Positions 1 through 8,371 of a stretch of DNA of 18,880 nucleotides are shown here, piece after piece. Where the stretch lies: assembly GCA_038227045.1 (NCBI GenBank), contig JBBRQD010000101.1, forward strand, positions 1 to 18,880, read 5' to 3'. The position numbers were made by a program, and so were the translations under genes. This DNA is from JANXLS01 sp038227045 (GTDB lineage: Bacteria > Planctomycetota > SZUA-567 > H5-PLA8). The notes beneath the pieces were generated by a model. It was not told the DNA's origin and made no database searches. It saw only the letters and a list, made by a program, of their open reading frames with translations. The stretch's first letter is position 1; each line of letters begins with the position of its first letter.

Positions 1-140
1 CGGTGGCGACGATCCTCAAAAATCAGAATCCAAATAGTCGTCTCACAGAGCGAATGGACATTTGAGCAGGAAGCAGTACTTTGGGCAAAGTGCTACGTTT
101 TTCGACCGCCCACCGCTCCAGTTTTCGACCGCCGTTTACA
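1..140. mobile_element. Terminus of an IS21-like insertion sequence (partial, left part outside window)
   Basis: Reading the minus strand leftwards from 140, the sequence starts TGT and carries two copies of GGCGGTCGAAAA (complement at 122-133 and 99-110), 23 bp apart and separated by CTGGAGCGGT-type sequence. Tandem short repeats just inside a TG terminus are known for IS21-family ends (the IstA/IstB elements). The point where these repeats begin is exactly where homology of the neighbouring sigma factor stops, which supports an insertion boundary at about 140. No transposase gene is visible in the first 140 bases, so the body of the element would lie to the left. The family assignment is from memory of IS21 ends and is tentative. 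A target duplication cannot be checked because the other end is missing. Confidence 0.5.
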
Positions 141-392
141 GAATCGATCCCGAGCCTTGTCTCGCTGGAATTTCAGAATCTTGTAGCGTGCTATTACACA
201 GGCCCATTTCGCAAAACCTTCCGCATCCGTCACCGAATCAAATCGTCGCCAGGCTGTCAAACTGACTGCTTGCATCACCTCATCGACATCCTCGGGGCGC
301 CGAATCACCGCTCGGATAGAAGCCCGGATTACCCCCTCGTGTCTCACGAGGAGTTTGATGAACTCTTCATGGCTGTCGGCAGAATTTGTCAT
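93..392 (-). pseudogene. ECF sigma factor truncated after region 2
   Basis: The start at 392 is chosen because GGAGAC precedes the ATG at good distance and the protein then begins MTNSADSHEEF, like related sigma factors. The first ~80 residues are a sigma-70 region 2 (helices around HEEFIKLLVRHEGVIRA, the DVDEVMQAVSLTAWRRFD segment equivalent to the -10 recognition and core-binding helix, then WACVIARYKILKFQRDKARDR). The family, which looks like the Rhodopirellula/Verrucomicrobium ECF group, is normally about 170-190 residues and continues into a linker and region 4. Here it leaves the family at about 145 and reads 16 unrelated residues into the IS-like terminus before a TAG at 93-95. Without region 4 it cannot recognise a -35 element, so it is presumed non-functional. 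It is a third copy of the sigma type found intact at 10446. Confidence 0.72.
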
Positions 393-556
393 GTGTCTCC
401 ATTGAGTGATACCCGCACATCTCACAAACTGACGAAGAAAATTTTTGCATTCGTGCTGCGCCACACCAGATATTCATATGATCATGCAACTTCAAGATAA
501 TTCGGCCTTTCCGTGCGTCGAGCGGTCGCTGAGCGGTCTCTAAAGGCCATTAAGCG

Positions 557-924
557 CTATCGCGGCACTTCCTCGAGAATCCGAATCTTTTCGCGGACGC
601 GTTCGCAAGCGCCTCGTTCAATCTGACGCACCGTGACATGGGTCCGCGCGCGCGGTATCTCGGACCAGAAGTGCCGTCCGAAGCGCTCATTTGGCAGGAC
701 CAGATCCCCGCGGTCGATCACGCGTTGGTCGATGCGCAGGACATCGCTGCGCTGATAGAGAAGATCGCGGCGTCCGGCCCATCGGTTTCGCAATTGGTCT
801 CCACTGCGTGGGCATCGTCGTCCACGTTCCGCGGGTCAAGCGTGGCGGCGCCAACGGCGCGCGCATTCGCCTCGCGCCGCAGAAGGACTGGGATGTGAAC
901 CAGCCCACGCAACTGACGGCGGTA
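557..924 (+). pseudogene. katG: Internal fragment of catalase-peroxidase katG, frameshifted
   Basis: The reading frame from 557 gives SRHFLENPNLFADAF, then LTHRDMGPRARYLGPEVP, LIWQDQIPAVDH and SQLVSTAWASSSTFRGS. After a net loss of about 4 bases near 835 it continues in another frame as KRGGANGARIRLAPQKDWD and NQPTQL. These are highly characteristic stretches of bacterial KatG, from the middle of the ~730-residue enzyme where the N-terminal heme domain passes into the C-terminal domain. Both flanks are gone: a stop lies just upstream in frame (551-553) and homology ends near 924. Neither the catalytic Arg-Trp-His region nor the heme-ligand histidine is present, so this is a dead remnant. A normal KatG would detoxify hydrogen peroxide. 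It probably marks an old deletion or recombination beside the IS debris. Confidence 0.9.
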
Positions 925-1033
925 ATGTTTCTTGGAAGCATGGACTGTCTGAGAAAATCCCTGCGCCTGGGGATCAGCGAACATTTCTGTCGGATTTTCT
1001 GCTAAGATCTTCTATTCGTATTCCTTTAGATGC

Positions 1034-1579
1034 ATGAGTACCGCCACCATGTCGCAGCCCAAAATGACCCGGGATCTCCTTGAGCACCGCCAGGCGCTGT
1101 TGGGATTTATTTATGCCGTGACGCGCGACTTCGACGTGGCTGAAGAAATTTTCCAAGAGACCGCCCTCGCCATATTGGCCGAATCCGCCGCCGGCCGGGT
1201 GGCCGAACCCTTCTTGCCATGGGCGCGGGAAGTTGCGCGCCGACGTATCGCCGAACACCATCGCACCTGCACGACGAACCGGCGCGTTGTGCCCATGCCG
1301 GTGGCGCTGCTGGATGTGGCCGCGCAATCCTTCGACGAGAACGAGGAGAGTCGGGACAGGATGCGCGCTCGCCAGTCGCTGCTCGCGGGTTGCCTCGGTT
1401 CGCTCACCGGACGCGTGCGACGGATGCTCGATCTGCGTTACCACGGAAGATGTAGCGTGCCCGAGATCGCCCGCGATGCAGGCTGGACTGTCGACGCTGT
1501 CCATGTCGCGCTTTCGCGTGCGCGAAAGGCACTCGCGGAATGTGTCGCGCGAGACAGCAGCTTAAAGGAGGCGCGCTGA
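1034..1579 (+). CDS. ECF sigma factor of module A
   Basis: This 181-residue protein has the two-domain layout of an extracytoplasmic-function sigma-70 factor. Region 2 covers about residues 15-85, with DVAEEIFQETALAI as the DxxxxxQ-type core-binding helix and WAREVARRRIAEHHR after it. A loose linker follows, then region 4 at about 115-175 with the helix-turn-helix CSVPEIARDAGWTVDAVHVALSRARKAL. It resembles the Rhodopirellula/Verrucomicrobium ECF group. Alternative starts exist at 1049 and 1064; none has a strong ribosome binding site and 1034 is kept only as the longest. The stop overlaps the next start (TGATG, 1577-1581), so it is translationally coupled to the FecR-like protein, its probable regulator. 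It should direct RNA polymerase to genes for the exported proteins downstream. Confidence 0.88.
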   Translation: MSTATMSQPKMTRDLLEHRQALLGFIYAVTRDFDVAEEIFQETALAILAESAAGRVAEPFLPWAREVARRRIAEHHRTCTTNRRVVPMPVALLDVAAQSFDENEESRDRMRARQSLLAGCLGSLTGRVRRMLDLRYHGRCSVPEIARDAGWTVDAVHVALSRARKALAECVARDSSLKEAR

Positions 1580-2967
1580 TGGAACGCCTTCGGTTCGATG
1601 CGTTGCTCGATCGCCACGCCGATGGCATCGCCACTTCGGCGGAAGCGGACGAATTGGCGGCGCTGCTAAAGGCAAATCCGGAGTTCCGCCGCGAGTTCGT
1701 CGAACGCACACGCTTGGAAATAACCCTCCACGACTTGTTGTCTACTCAAAATGCCACCGCTCGTCCAAACGGGAACGTGAAAGCCGGACGCGGAAGAAAA
1801 CGTCACGCTTCTCTTCGAAAATCACCTTGGCTCTTACCATTCGGAATTGCAGCGAGCATTCTTCTCGCGATCGGTGTCTACGTTTTGTGGGTACCGCAAG
1901 GAATGAAAAGAGGGCAGGAAACTCTCGCGCGAGTGTCTGCTGCAACGAACGCACATTTTTCGCGCGCGAATCGGATTGAACCGCTGGCCAATGCCAATGT
2001 GCTCGTGAATGGCGACTTGATTTCCACCGACAACGACGGGCGCGTAGAAATTGATTATGCCGATGGCACGCGGGTTACGCTCGAATCGAACGGACGGATG
2101 AACGTGAGCCTTTCGAATGGCGCCAAGCGCGTGCGCCTTCTTTCCGGCGAGGTGTCCGCATCAGTTGCGAAGCAACCGGCGGGTCAAGCCATGATTATCG
2201 CCACGGCCACCGCGCAGGCGACTATCGTCGGAACTCAACTCCGACTGAAGGATCGCGACGGCGAAACGAGGCTTGAAGTGACGCAAGGCCTCGTCCGGTT
2301 GCAGCGCTCCAGCGACGGACGTACCGTCGATGTGGCAGCGGGGCAAGTTGCCGTGGCCGCTTCGGGGAGAGATTTGGTGACGGAGGCGCTTGTCAAGACT
2401 CCGGAATCACCCGCTCTTGTCGCGCTTGGGACGCCACTGTTGCGTGAAGACTTCGAGAACGGTCGAATGGAAGGCTGGGCGGATGGAGTCATCGTTCCCG
2501 GCGGGGTAGAGGGCAGCCGCTATGCAATTTCAGCATCCTCAAGCGATGCGAATGCTTCGCCCCACGTCGATTTTTCCGCGGTACGTCTGCCACTGGTACG
2601 CTTGCCCGGCGGCACGCGCGACAATGAATGGATCTTCACTGTGCAGCGCGGTCTGATCCTGCAATTCTCTTTTTTTCTGGAAGGGGAAGCCGGATCGATT
2701 CGCGTGCAGGGCTTTGACAATGAGCAGCACGACAACTTCGGCGTCAATCTCGAACAGCCTGCGGTGGGCCGCTGGACGACCGTGCAACTTCATGTTGATG
2801 CCTTCCTACACAACGATCCGCAGCGGCAGTCGGAACCACTCAAGCAGGGCACGCATTTCCGCAGTCTCCAGTTCCAGGCAGAATCGCCGAGCCGGAAGCC
2901 AACGCGATTTCTGATTGACAATGTTATTCTTGCCGCACCCGCGGGCACGGATGTACCCAGAAATTAA
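1579..2967 (+). CDS. FecR-domain membrane protein, probable anti-sigma/sensor, with C-terminal jelly-roll-like domain
   Basis: The start at 1579 has a strong AAAGGAGG seven bases upstream and overlaps the sigma stop. The 462-residue product has a short cytoplasmic N-terminus resembling zinc-less anti-sigma helices (FDALLDRHADGIATSAEADEL, then REFVERTRLEITLHDLL), one membrane helix at about 85-106 (GIAASILLAIGVYVLW), and a FecR domain at about 130-265 with VLVNGDLISTDNDGRVEIDYADGT and a repeated beta pattern ending in AAGQVAVA. From about 287 a separate extracellular domain begins with REDFENGRMEGWADG and ends FLIDNVILAAP, the pattern of LamG or concanavalin-like jelly-roll domains. FecR proteins relay an outer signal to their sigma factor; here the ligand would be met by the C-terminal domain. 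The ligand is unknown. Confidence 0.82.
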   Translation: MERLRFDALLDRHADGIATSAEADELAALLKANPEFRREFVERTRLEITLHDLLSTQNATARPNGNVKAGRGRKRHASLRKSPWLLPFGIAASILLAIGVYVLWVPQGMKRGQETLARVSAATNAHFSRANRIEPLANANVLVNGDLISTDNDGRVEIDYADGTRVTLESNGRMNVSLSNGAKRVRLLSGEVSASVAKQPAGQAMIIATATAQATIVGTQLRLKDRDGETRLEVTQGLVRLQRSSDGRTVDVAAGQVAVAASGRDLVTEALVKTPESPALVALGTPLLREDFENGRMEGWADGVIVPGGVEGSRYAISASSSDANASPHVDFSAVRLPLVRLPGGTRDNEWIFTVQRGLILQFSFFLEGEAGSIRVQGFDNEQHDNFGVNLEQPAVGRWTTVQLHVDAFLHNDPQRQSEPLKQGTHFRSLQFQAESPSRKPTRFLIDNVILAAPAGTDVPRN

Positions 2968-2984
2968 TCCACCAGAGGTGTTCG

Positions 2985-5639
2985 ATGAAAACGTTTCGCG
3001 GAATACCCGAAATCCTTGCGTCGCTCGCTGTCGTTTTTGGCGTGGCCAGCGTCGGTGCCGGGGAAACTGCTCGAGTGAACGCTACAGCACGTTCAGGAAG
3101 CGTGTTGCAAGTGGGTCCCGGTAGAACCTACACAAAACCCAGTCAAGCCGCCGCTGTGGCACAGGACGGCGACACCATCCAGATCGATTCCGGACTCTAC
3201 AGCGGAGATGTCTGCTATTGGGCGGCAAATAATCTCCTTATTCAAGGAGTCGGTTCAGGCCGTGCCCAGCTCGATGCCGCAGGCCAGAATGCGGGCGGCA
3301 AAGCCATTTGGGTCATCCAAGGTTCAAACACGACCGTGGAGAATATCGAATTTTATGGCGAATCGGTCGTCGATCAAAATGGCGCGGGCATCCGGCAGGA
3401 GGGGGCGGGGCTTACCGTTCGCAACTGCTATTTTCATGACAATGACGACGGCATCCTGGTCAACGCGGGGGCCACGAGCGATATTCTGGTGGAATACAGC
3501 GAATTCAATCACAACGGATTCGGCGACGGGTTTTCTCACAACATGTACATCGGCAATGTTCGAACATTTACGCTCCAGTATTGCTACAGTCATAACGTTA
3601 AAATCGGACACCTCGTCAAGACTCGAGCGCAGACCAATTACATTCTTTACAACCGCATTACCTGCGAGTCGACCGGAACTGCGAGCTACGAAGTCGACGT
3701 TCCAAACGGCGGGCAAACATTCGTCATCGGCAACTTGATTGAGCAAGGCCCGAATCAACAGAATCCGACGCTGCTGAACTATGCGGAAGAAGGCGCGACG
3801 AACACCATCCAAGAGCTCTACATCGTCAACAACACCTTTGTCAACGACTACAGTTCTGGAACGTTTGTGCACGTCGCCGGATCGCCCGCACAGTCGCAAC
3901 TCATCAACAATATTTTCGCCGGGCCCGGAACGGTGGTGAGCGGTCCCGCAACGCAGACGACCAATTTGATCTCCAACAGTCCCGGTTTTGTCAATGCGTC
4001 CGCCTACGACTATCGTCTGGTGGCCGGCTCGGCGGCAATCAACGCAGGCAGCAACCCGGGTTCGGCCGGAGCGATGAGCCTGTTGCCGCAATTCCATTAC
4101 GTCCACCCGATTGCTCGCGAAGCGCGGCCCGTAAATGGCGCAACTGACATCGGCGCTTACGAATTTGGAACCGGTGTGCCAAATCCAGCCAGCACAATCA
4201 CCAGTGCCTCAAATGCCAGTGCATTCTACAGTTCATCCAACCAGAACATCAGCGTCAGCGCGGCTGTGTCCTCATTGAGCGGGATAGTCAATGAAGGCAC
4301 GGTAACGTTTCAACTTAAAAACGGTGCCACTATCGTGGGTGCGCCGACAGCCGCGGCAGTGACTGTTGGCATGGCGAACGTGACCTACGTGCTTCCCGCT
4401 GGAACTGTATCCGGAAGCTACGTGCTCGTTGCAGCCTATTGCGGGGGGCTCAATTATTTGGCCAGCAGTGACAATTCACACAACCTGACAGTGAGCCCTG
4501 CCGCGACGACCACGTCGGCGCCCGTTCAAGGCGCGGCGTTCAGCAATTCCAGTCAAAACGTGACGCTCCACGCAACCGTGATCTCTCCGGGTGGAACTGT
4601 CAACGAGGGTATGGTGACATTCCAGCTTAAGAACGGTGCCGCGAATCTCGGCGCAGCAGTGACAACTGCAACAGGTGCGAATGGAACGGCGAACGCGACA
4701 TATGCGCTGCCTGCCGGAACCGCGCTGGGGAGTTACACGATCGCGGTTGCTTATGGCAGCGCGGTCAACTTTGCGCCAAGTAGCAGCAGCACGTTGAATT
4801 TCACCGTTGTTTCCCCGATCGTGCTTGGATCGGCCCCAACCGCATCGCCCAACCCCGTTATTGTTGGCGAGAGCGTCGATTTTAACGCAGTGGCCACCGG
4901 CAGCGGCGGTCCCCTGACTTACACGTGGAGCTTTGGAGATGGAACCACTGGATCAGGCGCATCCGTTTCGCATGTCTATTCACTCGCCGGAACCTATGAC
5001 GTTTCGCTTTCAGTCAGCGACGGTCTGACGACGGCCACTCCCGGTTTATCCGTGACGGTGAATGCCGCAGTTGCGATCGTCGGAAGCGGGCCGGATAGCG
5101 ACGGCGACGGCTTCTCGAACGCGTTTGAGACGGCAGTCGGAAGCGATCCGAATAATGCGGCCAGCACGCCCACGGGATTGCCTGTAGATCCCGGTTCGGT
5201 TAAGGCATTGATAATTTCGAAGGCCTCAATCAAATTGAACTTTGCCAAGGGCTTTGCGGATAGGATCTCGTTTTCCGGGACCTTGGACATTCCAGAGGGC
5301 TACAACCCGAATGGCGCGAACGTCTATTTCGACGCGGGTGGAGTTTCAAAAGGGCTTACATTAACCGCGAGAGGCAGCGCGGTGAACGGCAGCGATTCGG
5401 TCAAGATCGCAATCAAGAAATCCAAAGGGGTTGTATCAACGCAGACTGCCAAATACACAGTCTCGTTCAAACATGGCGACTTCGCCACGGTACTCGCGAA
5501 TTCAGGGCTGACGAATGCGAATGTCACCGGCAAAGCGGTCCAAGCGGTGTTCACATTCATCGTTAACACCAGGGTATATCAAACGACAAAATCGATGAGT
5601 TACACAGCCAAAATGGGCAAGTCAGGTGCGACACGCTGA
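2985..5639 (+). CDS. Large secreted beta-helix protein with two Ig-like domains, a PKD domain and a calcium-type repeat
   Basis: An AGAGGTG site precedes the ATG and the gap from the FecR gene is 17 bases, so it is in the same operon. The 884-residue product has a signal peptide (residues 1-27, ending near GVASVGAG). A right-handed parallel beta-helix covers about 40-390, rich in N/G turns such as TVRNCYFHDNDDGILVNAG and LYIVNNTFVNDY, like pectate-lyase and other polysaccharide lyase folds. Two tandem Ig-like domains follow (about 400-505 and 506-610), both containing NEGxVTFQLKNGA. A PKD domain lies at about 615-695 (YTWSFGDGTTGSGASVSHVYSLAGTYDVSLSV). Then comes a DSDGDGFSNAFETAVGSDP thrombospondin-3-like calcium motif (about 704-726) and an unassigned ~155-residue beta-rich end. 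A role in binding or cleaving a polysaccharide is plausible. No catalytic residues could be assigned, so activity is unproven. Confidence 0.8.
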   Translation: MKTFRGIPEILASLAVVFGVASVGAGETARVNATARSGSVLQVGPGRTYTKPSQAAAVAQDGDTIQIDSGLYSGDVCYWAANNLLIQGVGSGRAQLDAAGQNAGGKAIWVIQGSNTTVENIEFYGESVVDQNGAGIRQEGAGLTVRNCYFHDNDDGILVNAGATSDILVEYSEFNHNGFGDGFSHNMYIGNVRTFTLQYCYSHNVKIGHLVKTRAQTNYILYNRITCESTGTASYEVDVPNGGQTFVIGNLIEQGPNQQNPTLLNYAEEGATNTIQELYIVNNTFVNDYSSGTFVHVAGSPAQSQLINNIFAGPGTVVSGPATQTTNLISNSPGFVNASAYDYRLVAGSAAINAGSNPGSAGAMSLLPQFHYVHPIAREARPVNGATDIGAYEFGTGVPNPASTITSASNASAFYSSSNQNISVSAAVSSLSGIVNEGTVTFQLKNGATIVGAPTAAAVTVGMANVTYVLPAGTVSGSYVLVAAYCGGLNYLASSDNSHNLTVSPAATTTSAPVQGAAFSNSSQNVTLHATVISPGGTVNEGMVTFQLKNGAANLGAAVTTATGANGTANATYALPAGTALGSYTIAVAYGSAVNFAPSSSSTLNFTVVSPIVLGSAPTASPNPVIVGESVDFNAVATGSGGPLTYTWSFGDGTTGSGASVSHVYSLAGTYDVSLSVSDGLTTATPGLSVTVNAAVAIVGSGPDSDGDGFSNAFETAVGSDPNNAASTPTGLPVDPGSVKALIISKASIKLNFAKGFADRISFSGTLDIPEGYNPNGANVYFDAGGVSKGLTLTARGSAVNGSDSVKIAIKKSKGVVSTQTAKYTVSFKHGDFATVLANSGLTNANVTGKAVQAVFTFIVNTRVYQTTKSMSYTAKMGKSGATR

Positions 5640-5756
5640 AGTTCCGGAGGCCCTCAGAAAGAATCAAGTGTGTGTTCAACCCGGAACGGCCGTTTATGCG
5701 CCACGGCGCGCGCTACCACGACAATACTCAACTACTAAAAGGAACCCATCCAAGCC
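5640..5756 (+). other. Intergenic spacer with a 7-bp inverted repeat
   Basis: GTTCCGG at 5641-5647 pairs with CCGGAAC at 5681-5687 across a 33-base loop. There is no T-run, so it is not a convincing terminator. An AAAAGGAA at about 5737 is the best ribosome binding site for the GH42-like gene, somewhat distant from its ATG. Confidence 0.3.
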
Positions 5757-7928
5757 ATGCTTATCAAACGCTTGTTTCTCGCAGTGTTGTCTTTTGTGAT
5801 GCTTGCCGTTACCAACCGACCGGCTCAATGCCAGGACGACTCGTACGAAAAATACGTCAAGACGTCGATCGATTTCAAACGCGTCAAACAAGACAAAGAG
5901 TGGATCTTGAAGGCTTATCCCCACTGGCTCTTCATGCCGTGGTACTACCAATGGACTATCGGGCACACCGATGAATCGGGGGAATTCTGCAAAAGAATGG
6001 GATTCAACGGCGCGTTCATCGACCAGGGTGGAACGGACTATCTCGCTTGGATCGACAAATACAACCTGCACTTTTACATGGACCACACGGCCGGCAAGGG
6101 CGATCTGCATCTGTGGGACGGAAGCATTCCCAAGGCGCAGCTCAACGCAGTTCACGGCACCGGCGTCCGCGTCAAACCGCTCAATGCCGCGATGAAGACT
6201 CGCCTCGAAACGATCATTAAGAAGAGCATCGACGCCGTCAAAGCCTCGCCGAATCGCGCGGCCTACGCGTTGGACGACGAAATCTCATGGGGCCATTTCG
6301 CGCATCCGACCATGTGGAAGGCGACCGACGACGTCACGGCATACGACACGTGGCTCGCCGAAATTTATGGACCGAACGCGCCGAAGCGTCCGAATTGGAC
6401 CGGCTACAACGACATTCTTCCAAAGCTCAGCACGTTGGACGTGGCGGCGTTCGACGCCAGCATGCTGATGGATCAATGGACGTTCAACGATTCGTACTGG
6501 AACAATTTTCTCGGAGACCTCGTCGAATACGCCAACAGCGTTGATCCTGCAACACCGTGTGGATTCGTCGGAGGGCAATCGCCCTGCGCGTTCGGCGGTT
6601 TCGACTACGCCAAGCAGATGCGCAAGATTCAGTACCTCGAAGCGTACAACATGGGCGGTTCGCAATCGATCATCCGCTCGTTCAATCCACACAATGCGAT
6701 TCCGACGGTGACATCCTATTTTCACCGCTCCACCGAGGATGCGCTGTGGCAGCTTTGGTATTATCTCGCTCAAGGCAATCGCGGTGAAATCGGCTGGGTC
6801 GAAAAGTGGTTCAACGCCGACAAAACGCCGAAGGATTGGATCAAGACCTGCGCGCCTCAATTCATCGAAGCCGAAAAGAAAATCGGGCCACTGTTGTGTG
6901 GAGCGGAATGGAAGCACGATGGGGTCGCGATGTATTACAGCCACTCATCGATCCAACTCGGCTGGATCATGGACGCTCAGGCGCACGGCAAGACTTGGAC
7001 CAATCGCAACGGCGACGACAAACTGGGAGCATCGCATCTTGTCCGGCGAGCGTGGCTCGACATGCTGCGCGACGAAGGGATTCAGTTCAATTGGATCAGC
7101 TACATTGATGTGATTCAAAACGGCGTGCCCAAGGACTACAAAGTTCTGATTTTGCCCGCGGTGCTCTGCCTCTCGGATGTGGAAGCCCGACGCATCAAGG
7201 AATTCTGCGAAAACGGCGGCACAGTCATCGCCGATTACCTGCCCGGATTGTGGGACCAGCACGGCAAGGGGCGCACGGAAGGCGGCGCGCTGGACGAGCT
7301 CTTTGGCGTCCATCATTCGTCCAAAATGACGCAGAAGGATATCTTCAACGGCGGCAAGTTGTGGTGCGAGGTCGATCAGGACGCAAACTTTACGTACAAG
7401 TCGTTCGAGACGTTTATGACGAACAAAAACACGTGCATCAAAGATGCGTCGGGATTCAACAAATCGGTCCGCGAGATGGAAGTGGGAAAGGCGAACAAAG
7501 CCGGAAAAGGCACGGCGGTGCTCCTGAACCTGTCGCCGCAGTGGTACAACGCCTATCGTGTGGCGGGCATGAAGGAAGCCGCAAAACGCGCCGTCTTCAT
7601 GAGCCCCCTTCATAATGCGGGCATTCAGCGCTGGGTTCGGATCAAGGGCGCGGGCGAAAACGAATTCGGTTACGAAATAACGTATTGGACGCAGGGCAAA
7701 CGAACGATTCTGTTCGTCGTCGCCAACCTGGCGATGTCCGGTTCGGAGCTGGGCGGAGGCAACTCCGTCAGCCTAAAATCCGAGCGGCTGCCCATCACGC
7801 TCGAAATTGAAACGGCAGTCCATAACGTGAAAGATGAGCGTACAGGGGCAATTCTGGGGAATGGGAAGGAGTTCAAGATGGAATGGAAACAGAATGAGGC
7901 GTGTGTGGTGTCGTTTGATGTGGAGTGA
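5757..7928 (+). CDS. Secreted GH42-like glycoside hydrolase (beta-galactosidase-like)
   Basis: The 723-residue protein starts with a clear signal peptide (LFLAVLSFVMLAV, cleavage near residue 25). A TIM-barrel-like part covers about 40-370, containing YALDDEISWG with E175 as a candidate acid/base, and IQYLEAYNMGG with E295 as a possible nucleophile. A flavodoxin-like segment at about 386-515 (VAMYYSHSSIQ, YKVLILPAVLCLSDVEARRIKEFCENGGTVIADY) matches the trimerization domain of GH42 beta-galactosidases. A beta-rich C-terminal domain ends the protein. Length fits the family (about 650-750). Family knowledge predicts release of galactosides or similar sugars outside the cytoplasm, but the substrate is not shown. 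It lies 117 bases after the beta-helix gene on the same strand, so it may be the last gene of the module A operon. The nucleophile assignment is weak. Confidence 0.72.
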   Translation: MLIKRLFLAVLSFVMLAVTNRPAQCQDDSYEKYVKTSIDFKRVKQDKEWILKAYPHWLFMPWYYQWTIGHTDESGEFCKRMGFNGAFIDQGGTDYLAWIDKYNLHFYMDHTAGKGDLHLWDGSIPKAQLNAVHGTGVRVKPLNAAMKTRLETIIKKSIDAVKASPNRAAYALDDEISWGHFAHPTMWKATDDVTAYDTWLAEIYGPNAPKRPNWTGYNDILPKLSTLDVAAFDASMLMDQWTFNDSYWNNFLGDLVEYANSVDPATPCGFVGGQSPCAFGGFDYAKQMRKIQYLEAYNMGGSQSIIRSFNPHNAIPTVTSYFHRSTEDALWQLWYYLAQGNRGEIGWVEKWFNADKTPKDWIKTCAPQFIEAEKKIGPLLCGAEWKHDGVAMYYSHSSIQLGWIMDAQAHGKTWTNRNGDDKLGASHLVRRAWLDMLRDEGIQFNWISYIDVIQNGVPKDYKVLILPAVLCLSDVEARRIKEFCENGGTVIADYLPGLWDQHGKGRTEGGALDELFGVHHSSKMTQKDIFNGGKLWCEVDQDANFTYKSFETFMTNKNTCIKDASGFNKSVREMEVGKANKAGKGTAVLLNLSPQWYNAYRVAGMKEAAKRAVFMSPLHNAGIQRWVRIKGAGENEFGYEITYWTQGKRTILFVVANLAMSGSELGGGNSVSLKSERLPITLEIETAVHNVKDERTGAILGNGKEFKMEWKQNEACVVSFDVE

Positions 7929-8371
7929 GAATGGAGGCGGGGAAGACAACACCGCACTTGAAAATTATAGTCTGGACCGTGGTTCGGCTAACTTGCTGTA
8001 AAATAACGATTGACGATGTTTAATGGATGCGTCGATTACACGAAAATTGGATGGGGATTCTGCGGTGAAAAATAACGAACGTGAACCAGGTCCCGACGGA
8101 CTTAAATCCGCCGTGTTTCTCCTGATGGTTCACCGGTCGCCTTTCGGTACATCCCCGGCGTCTGGATAGCTAACCGGCCCATGCAACCCGGACCGGGGGG
8201 GCTTGCACCCGCTAGAAATGCGCGCTAGCGCGGCGCACTCCGTCACTTTATTCAGCAAGACAACAAGCCCCTTATATCCTCAACGAGGAGGGAGCTTATT
8301 CACAACATCAAGGGAAGAACTCTGCTTGAATTCAACTTCCTGGGTGGGAATTCTGGTCGTTGTCGCGACTC
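7929..8371. other. Gene-free stretch with strong palindromes, probably mobile-element debris
   Basis: No credible gene is seen. The DNA contains CCCGGACCGGG (8187-8197) and a perfect 12-bp palindrome CGCGCTAGCGCG (8221-8232) flanking a G-rich run (GGGGGGG, 8195-8201), plus a weaker hairpin at about 8094-8113 (CGACGGAC/ATCCGCCG). A 62-codon open frame at 8203-8391 has no recognisable product. The stretch runs straight into the IS4-type remnant, so it is most simply read as the non-coding part of decayed mobile DNA. A structured RNA or small non-autonomous element is an alternative that cannot be tested here. Confidence 0.35.

Noticed and set aside
3324..4106. 260-codon open frame on the minus strand
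   Set aside because: Antisense shadow of the beta-helix coding region, with low-complexity R/V-rich sequence and no family resemblance.
5641..5687. GTTCCGG/CCGGAAC inverted repeat as a terminator
   Set aside because: Only 7 bp with a 33-base loop and no following T-run; too weak to call a terminator.
6945..7613. 222-codon open frame on the minus strand
   Set aside because: Antisense to the GH42-like gene, no conserved motifs and no plausible start context.
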